Positions 60,291-64,000 of a stretch of DNA of 64,000 nucleotides are shown one piece after another. The notes beneath the pieces are model-generated. The model was not told the origin of the DNA, searched no databases, and worked only from the letters and a program-made list of their open reading frames with translations. The stretch comes from Scybalenecus merdavium (GTDB taxonomy: Bacteria > Bacillota > Clostridia > Oscillospirales > Acutalibacteraceae), in assembly GCA_018714405.1 (NCBI GenBank), contig DVNM01000028.1:9456-73455 (forward strand). Direction: 5' to 3'. The position numbers and the translations under genes were made by a program. The stretch's first letter is position 1. Every line of letters starts with the position of its first letter.

Positions 60291-61331
60291 TTAAAGCTGG
60301 TCAGCGATCGAGTAGATCAGTTCTTTCGACTTTTCCCAACCGAGGCACGGGTCGGTGATCGACTTGCCGTAAACGCCCTCTTCGATCTTCTGACAGCCGT
60401 CTTCAATGTAGCTTTCGATCATAAAGCCTTTGACGAAGCGCTTGATCTCGGCAGAATGGCGCATGGAGTGCAGCACTTCGTTGCAGATGCGCACCTGCTC
60501 CAGATACTGCTTGTTGCTGTTGGAGTGGTTGGCGTCCACGATCACGGCCATATTCTGCAGATTCTTGGCGCTGTACATATTGTACAGGCGGATCAGATCC
60601 TCGTAGTGGTAATTCGGCTTTGCCTGGCCGTATTTGTTTACGCTGCCGCGCAGAATGGCATGCGCAAGCGGGTTGCCCTTCGACTCCACTTCCCACCCGC
60701 GGTAAATAAACGTGTGCGAATGCTGCGCTGCGGTGATGGAGTTGAGCATGATGGAAAAGTCGCCGCTGGTCGGGTTTTTCATGCCGACCGGCACGTCCAC
60801 ACCGCTGGAAGTCAGGCGGTGGCTCTGGTTCTCAACACTGCGCGCGCCGACGGCCACATAGGAGAGCAGGTCGGACAGATAGCGGTAATTGTCGGGATAA
60901 AGCATCTCGTCTGCACAGGTGATGCCAATCTCATCGATCGCTTTGGCGTGCAGCGAGCGGATGGCAATGATCCCCTCCAGCATGTCGGGCTTTTTGTCGG
61001 GATCCGGCTGGTGGAGCATGCCCTTATAGCCGTCGCCCGTCGTGCGCGGTTTATTGGTATAAATACGCGGAATGATGATGATTTTATCCTTAACCTCTTC
61101 CTGCAGGCGCGCCACTCTGGAAACATAGTCCAAAACAGGTTCTTCGCGGTCGGCACTGCAAGGGCCGATGATCAGAAGGAACTTGCTGCTCTCGCCCTTA
61201 AAAACAGCGGCGATCTCGGCATCTCTTTTTTCTTTTATGGCAGCACCCTCTGGCGTCAGCGGAAACTGCGCCTTGATCTCCTTTGGTACAGGCAGTTTGC
61301 GGATAAATTTCATGTTCGCATCTACCGGCAT
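60291..61331 (-). CDS. 3-deoxy-7-phosphoheptulonate synthase (DAHP synthase)
   Basis: This 346-residue class I-alpha DAHP synthase condenses PEP with erythrose-4-phosphate, the first step of the shikimate pathway. Signatures include LLIIGPCSADRE (about 52-63), PRIYTNKPRTTGDGYKG, GARSVENQSHR and DANHSNSNKQ with metal and PEP ligands. The type resembles AroF/G/H, usually feedback-inhibited by an aromatic amino acid; which one cannot be read. AAGGA precedes ATG 61331. It is monocistronic, with no leader attenuator visible. Confidence 0.95.
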   Translation of the reverse strand: MPVDANMKFIRKLPVPKEIKAQFPLTPEGAAIKEKRDAEIAAVFKGESSKFLLIIGPCSADREEPVLDYVSRVARLQEEVKDKIIIIPRIYTNKPRTTGDGYKGMLHQPDPDKKPDMLEGIIAIRSLHAKAIDEIGITCADEMLYPDNYRYLSDLLSYVAVGARSVENQSHRLTSSGVDVPVGMKNPTSGDFSIMLNSITAAQHSHTFIYRGWEVESKGNPLAHAILRGSVNKYGQAKPNYHYEDLIRLYNMYSAKNLQNMAVIVDANHSNSNKQYLEQVRICNEVLHSMRHSAEIKRFVKGFMIESYIEDGCQKIEEGVYGKSITDPCLGWEKSKELIYSIADQL

Positions 61332-61369
61332 TTCATCACGTCCTTTTCTTTATGTTATTTTTCTTTTTC

Positions 61370-61397
61370 ATTATATAACATAAAACGGGCTTGTCAA
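61370..61397 (-). promoter_or_regulatory. Promoter of the DAHP synthase gene
   Basis: Minus strand TTGACA (61392-61397), 16 bp, TATAAT (61370-61375). Confidence 0.85.
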
Positions 61398-61422
61398 TGT
61401 TTTGCTTTAAACAGGCAAAGCG

Positions 61423-62400
61423 TTAAAAGCTTTCCAGCAGCGCCTTGTAAAACTCGGCATAGTCCGTGCGGTTTTCGGCTGTAAAAGCCATTGCTTCGCG
61501 CGGGTGGCGGTTAAGCTGACCGGTCAGCATGTACTGCACGTCAAAGCCCCACTGCACGCCGGCAGCTTTCAGCGGCAGCATGTACTTTTCAATAAAGATC
61601 AGCAGATCGTACAGGCTGTACTTGGGATTTTTAAGAAAACCAAGCAGCAGTTCCATCGCGCAGTTGCCGGCGCCGCGTCCCATGGCCGACGCCGTTGCAT
61701 CCAGATAGCTGACGCCGTAAGAAAGCGCTTCGATCGTGTTGGCAAACGCCAAATTCTGGTTGTTATGCGCATGGAAGCCAATTTTTTTGCCAGACTTCTC
61801 GCCGTATTCCAGGTATTTTACAGCAAGGCTGTCGACCGTTTCCGGGTACAGCGACCCGTAGCTGTCGACCAGATAGATCACATCGACCGGAGAGGCGCAC
61901 AGCATTTCCAGCGCCGTTTCGATCTGGCTCTCGTTGGCCTGACTGACAGCCATGATGTTGCAGCTGGTCTCGTAACCAAGGCCGTGCAGATGTTCGATCA
62001 TTTCGATCGCGGACGGGATCTGGTGAATGTAGCAGGCCACGCGCACCAGGTCGATCACGCTTTCGGATTTCGGCAGGAAATCCTCTTTAAAATCGCAGCG
62101 GCCCACATCGGCCATAACGGCAATTTTCATGTCGCTGATATTGTCGCCGACGATGGAGCGAATGTCTGCCTCGTCGCAGAACTTCCACTTGCCGAAATCT
62201 TTCGGGTCAAACAGCTTTTTCGAGGCTTTATAGCCGAACTCCATATAGTCCACGCCGCATTTGATATTGGTTTTATAAAGCTCTTTAACGAATTCATCTG
62301 TAAACGCAAAATTGTTGCAAAGACCGCCGTCGCGCACAGTGGCATCAAGCACTTTTATGTCGCGGCGCACCGTCATCAGGTTGCCTTTTCTGTCGGCCAT
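61423..62400 (-). CDS. DRE-TIM metallolyase family aldolase (HMGL-like)
   Basis: This 325-residue TIM-barrel protein carries KVLDATVRDGGLCNNFAF (about 15-32), a variant DRE motif with R-D, and the metal-binding GFHAHNNQNLAFANT (about 190). That places it in the HMGL/isopropylmalate synthase/4-hydroxy-2-oxovalerate aldolase superfamily, in a group annotated only as aldolase catalytic domain. The C-terminal regulatory domain of LeuA-like synthases is absent. It is next to DAHP synthase but separately promoted. ATG 62400 has AGGGGAA upstream. Confidence 0.85.
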   Translation of the reverse strand: MADRKGNLMTVRRDIKVLDATVRDGGLCNNFAFTDEFVKELYKTNIKCGVDYMEFGYKASKKLFDPKDFGKWKFCDEADIRSIVGDNISDMKIAVMADVGRCDFKEDFLPKSESVIDLVRVACYIHQIPSAIEMIEHLHGLGYETSCNIMAVSQANESQIETALEMLCASPVDVIYLVDSYGSLYPETVDSLAVKYLEYGEKSGKKIGFHAHNNQNLAFANTIEALSYGVSYLDATASAMGRGAGNCAMELLLGFLKNPKYSLYDLLIFIEKYMLPLKAAGVQWGFDVQYMLTGQLNRHPREAMAFTAENRTDYAEFYKALLESF

Positions 62401-62468
62401 AATAATTCCCCTTTCAAACCGGATATTTTGTTTTTGCTTTACCACTTTAAAGCGGATTAGTGAATGTA

Positions 62469-62497
62469 ATTATAGCAGCTTTCTGTTTTTTTGTCAA
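62469..62497 (-). promoter_or_regulatory. Promoter of the DRE-TIM aldolase gene
   Basis: Minus strand TTGACA (62492-62497), exactly 17 bp, TATAAT (62469-62474): full consensus. Confidence 0.95.
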
Positions 62498-62622
62498 CTG
62501 GGGCGTAGAAATCTGTTTAAAAAAATTTAAAAATGCAGAAAATTTTACAAATTAAAATAGAAGCTGCCATAAAAAACTGCAAATTATTTGTGCCGCCGTG
62601 TACACATCCACAGGAATTTCCA

Positions 62623-62651
62623 TTTACAAGCAGCGGCCGATATGTTAGAAT
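62623..62651 (+). promoter_or_regulatory. Promoter of the GH25 gene
   Basis: TTTACA (62623-62628), 17 bp, TAGAAT (62646-62651). Confidence 0.75.
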
Positions 62652-62680
62652 AATGCCGCTTTAAAAGAGGAAGGAAACGC

Positions 62681-63424
62681 ATGACTTTAAAACGAAAAAA
62701 TCGCAAACAACTGCTTTGCGCTGCCATAGCTTTGCTGCTGTGCCTTGTGTGCGCAGCCTGCGGGCGCACTGTGCCCGTTTACTTTGACGGTGAACGCGCG
62801 CTTGGCATTGACGTATCGTCGCACAACGGCGAAATCGACTGGGAAGCCGTCAGCAAAACCGAGGTGCAGTACGCATTTATTCGTGTCGGTTACCGCGGCT
62901 ATGGGGACGAAGGCGTTCTAGCCGAAGACGAGCTGGCCGCCGAAAACATGACCGAAGCAGCAAAGCACGACATACCGGTCGGCGTATACTTTTATTCCCA
63001 AGCCGTAAACGAGGACGAGGCACGAGAGGAGGCTGAATTCGCTGTGAAAGCCATACGGCACCACACGATATCATTGCCCGTCGTGATCGACATAGAATAC
63101 GCCCATGCTTCTGACGGCAGCCGAACCGGCCGGCTTTATGAAGCCGGTCTTTCCGCAGACGAAATGGCCGCCATTTGCAACGCCTTCGCAGACGTTGTCC
63201 GCGACGCAGGCTACACCCCAATGGTGTACTCCAATTCCTATATTTTTACAAACCATATGAACATGGAAGCGCTGGATGACGACATTCAGATTTGGCTGGC
63301 CGACTACAACGATTCCGTCACCTACAGCGGTGCGTACCAGTTTCACCAGTTTACAAAACAAGGCCAGATCGACGGCATAAACAGCAAGCAGGTAGACCTG
63401 AACTACTGGTATGCCGAATCATAA
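62681..63424 (+). CDS. GH25 lysozyme family lipoprotein
   Basis: This 247-residue muramidase-type protein has a lipoprotein signal ending in VCAAC (lipid-modified Cys about 27). The GH25 barrel starts GIDVSSHNGEIDW (catalytic region Asp) and continues with YAFIRVGYRGYG and PVVIDIEYA (catalytic Glu of D-x-E). DDIQIWLADYN and a final WYAES follow. It would cleave MurNAc-GlcNAc bonds at the outer face of the membrane. AGAGGAAGG precedes ATG 62681. The enzyme has no wall-binding repeats. Confidence 0.93.
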   Translation: MTLKRKNRKQLLCAAIALLLCLVCAACGRTVPVYFDGERALGIDVSSHNGEIDWEAVSKTEVQYAFIRVGYRGYGDEGVLAEDELAAENMTEAAKHDIPVGVYFYSQAVNEDEAREEAEFAVKAIRHHTISLPVVIDIEYAHASDGSRTGRLYEAGLSADEMAAICNAFADVVRDAGYTPMVYSNSYIFTNHMNMEALDDDIQIWLADYNDSVTYSGAYQFHQFTKQGQIDGINSKQVDLNYWYAES

Positions 63425-63467
63425 TGCGTGTCATAAATGCAGCAACAAAACTGCATAAATAAAATGA

Positions 63468-63516
63468 TAAAAGCAAGGGACCGACAAACAAATTGCCGGC
63501 TGCCCCTTGCTTTTTT
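63468..63516 (+). terminator. Terminator of the GH25 gene
   Basis: AAGCAAGGG (63471-63479) pairs with CCCTTGCTT (63504-63512), an inner arm is possible, then TTTTTT. Confidence 0.85.
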
Positions 63517-63542
63517 ACGTTTTAAGCAAAAACGGATGAATA

Positions 63543-63683
63543 TTATCGGCGTGAAAAGGCGTGCACATCTTTTAAAATGATTTCTTTTTTCCAGGTCTGC
63601 GGCGCCGGTTTGCAGGTAAAATCACGCAGCGAAAGTCCCTGCACATGACGCGCCCAAAGCGCATACGCCGTATTTGGCTGCAT
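63543..63683 (-). pseudogene. C-terminal relic of a GH28-like (polygalacturonase-type) enzyme
   Basis: The frame ending at TAA 63543-63545 reads PNTAYALWARHVQGLSLRDF followed by TWKKEIILKDV and a short tail. The pattern A-R-H-V-x-G-L-x-L-R-x-F/V, then a basic E-I-x-L-x-D-V, is typical of the last turn of GH28/pectate-type beta-helix glycosidases. Only about 44 codons remain; upstream the frame runs into transposase sequence and a stop. It is therefore the 3' scrap of a deleted gene. Assignment rests on a short match. Confidence 0.5.
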
Positions 63684-63735
63684 ATTGCATTAGGGATTGC
63701 CGATACCGCATGTCTTGTGTTATACTCTTACTCAT
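63622..63735 (-). pseudogene. 5' relic of an insertion sequence transposase gene
   Basis: ATG 63735 has AAAGGAG upstream and reads MSKSITQDMRYRQSLMQYAA then KYGV. This resembles the N-terminus of helix-turn-helix transposases/integrases common in gut Clostridia (continuing Y-G-V-S-R-A-S in complete copies). After KYGV the homology stops and the frame ends 14 codons later inside the GH28-like relic. So only about 24 codons of the transposase survive. Family assignment is from memory and needs a search. Confidence 0.5.
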
Positions 63736-63738
63736 GAG

Positions 63739-63805
63739 GGACAGAACTCCTTTTTTGGGTTTGTTGTGTGAGGTAACTTAACTATACCCTATAAAGGCTC
63801 TGTCC
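63739..63805. mobile_element. Probable insertion sequence end fragment
   Basis: GGACAGA (63739-63745) and TCTGTCC (63799-63805) are inverted copies bracketing the leader of the transposase relic. Together with the truncated reading frame this looks like one end of an IS whose body is deleted. Confidence 0.4.
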
Positions 63806-63892
63806 TTCTACTTTTTTCTTCTTTCCTTTTCTCCTCTGTCCAATATGTATTGTAGCTCTACAGGAAAAGATGTGCACATTCACGGCGCGCAC

Positions 63893-63921
63893 TTGACTTG
63901 TTCATGATCTTTTCGTATAAT
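63893..63921 (+). promoter_or_regulatory. Promoter of the gene at the right edge
   Basis: TTGACT (63893-63898), 17 bp, TATAAT (63916-63921); a TACATGTA palindrome follows the -10. Confidence 0.8.
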
Positions 63922-63994
63922 ACATGTATACAAAAATTTCCATATCTTTCTTTAAAATTAAGATATTTTGCCGAAACCGGAAAGGAGAATACGG

Positions 63995-64000
63995 ATGCAA
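63995..64000 (+). CDS. Start of a gene cut by the window edge
   Basis: ATG 63995 follows AAAGGAG with 7 bases between and a strong promoter upstream. Only two codons (M, Q) are in the window, so nothing can be said about the product. Confidence 0.6.

Overview
The window looks like a chromosomal segment of an anaerobic, Gram-positive, low-to-mid GC Firmicute (class Clostridia, most likely an Oscillospirales/Ruminococcaceae gut bacterium). The basis is gene content read from the translations: a division and cell wall cluster with a PASTA-type penicillin-binding protein and a DNPR-type (meso-DAP) MurE, a split ThrE exporter, MurT/GatD, a short group-B-like [FeFe] hydrogenase beside an NfnAB pair, Firmicute housekeeping strings (ylxM-ffh-rpsP-khpA; phoH-ybeY-era-yqzL-recO), strong AGGAGG ribosome sites and near-consensus sigma-A promoters. 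No prophage, CRISPR array, rRNA or complete insertion sequence was seen. The genus cannot be fixed from sequence alone.

Layout. 1-5.6 kb: end of an ITNDVAL-type anion transporter, an initiator tRNA-Met, the ThrE pair, a histidine phosphatase, a DUF188 protein, glycerate kinase and an HD hydrolase. 5.6-8.9 kb: a GH38 alpha-mannosidase. 9.2-23.6 kb (minus): mraZ-rsmH-ftsL-PBP(PASTA)-murE-murF-mraY-ftsW-murG-murA-ftsQ, a terminator, then ftsZ on its own promoter; murD, murC, murB and ftsA are not here. 23.7-26.9 kb: a GPH sugar symporter, a cupin/carboxymuconolactone decarboxylase operon with a MerR-type promoter, and a small membrane protein. 26.9-34.2 kb (minus): SRP/ribosomal genes, a transglutaminase-like protein, an L,D-transpeptidase, a surface protein, tsf and rpsB. 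34.3-38.5 kb: MurT/GatD, an inositol-monophosphatase family enzyme, a short DtxR-family regulator, and a truncated phosphotransferase. 38.5-43.8 kb (minus): a redox block ([FeFe] hydrogenase, NfnAB, iron alcohol dehydrogenase). 43.9-50.3 kb (minus): corC-phoH-ybeY-era-yqzL-recO-mutS2. 50.4-54.9 kb (plus): FkbM methyltransferase, MscS channel, TauE/SafE exporter, sulfatase. 54.85-55.3 kb: a gene-free, hairpin-rich element between 25-bp direct repeats. 55.3-63.4 kb: inosine glycosylase, feoAB, a flavodoxin-like lipoprotein, RtcB, DAHP synthase, a DRE-TIM aldolase and a GH25 lysozyme. 63.5-63.8 kb: fused relics of a transposase and a GH28-like enzyme. A new gene starts at the right edge.

How the parts fit. 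Much of the window builds the wall: precursor synthesis (murA, murE, murF, mraY, murG), lipid II amidation (MurT/GatD), polymerisation and crosslinking (ftsW, PASTA PBP, L,D-transpeptidase), remodelling (GH25), and division control (mraZ, ftsL, ftsQ, ftsZ). A second theme is fermentative redox balance with iron handling: hydrogenase, NfnAB, alcohol dehydrogenase, feoAB and a DtxR-like regulator.

The most interesting possible novelty is at 37.23-37.39 kb. A near-consensus promoter, divergent from the DtxR-like gene, carries a GTTAG/CTAAC dyad at its start site and runs about 120 nt into a 19-bp terminator whose long U-tract faces that transcript. I interpret it as a metal-regulated small RNA or small peptide gene; this is inference.
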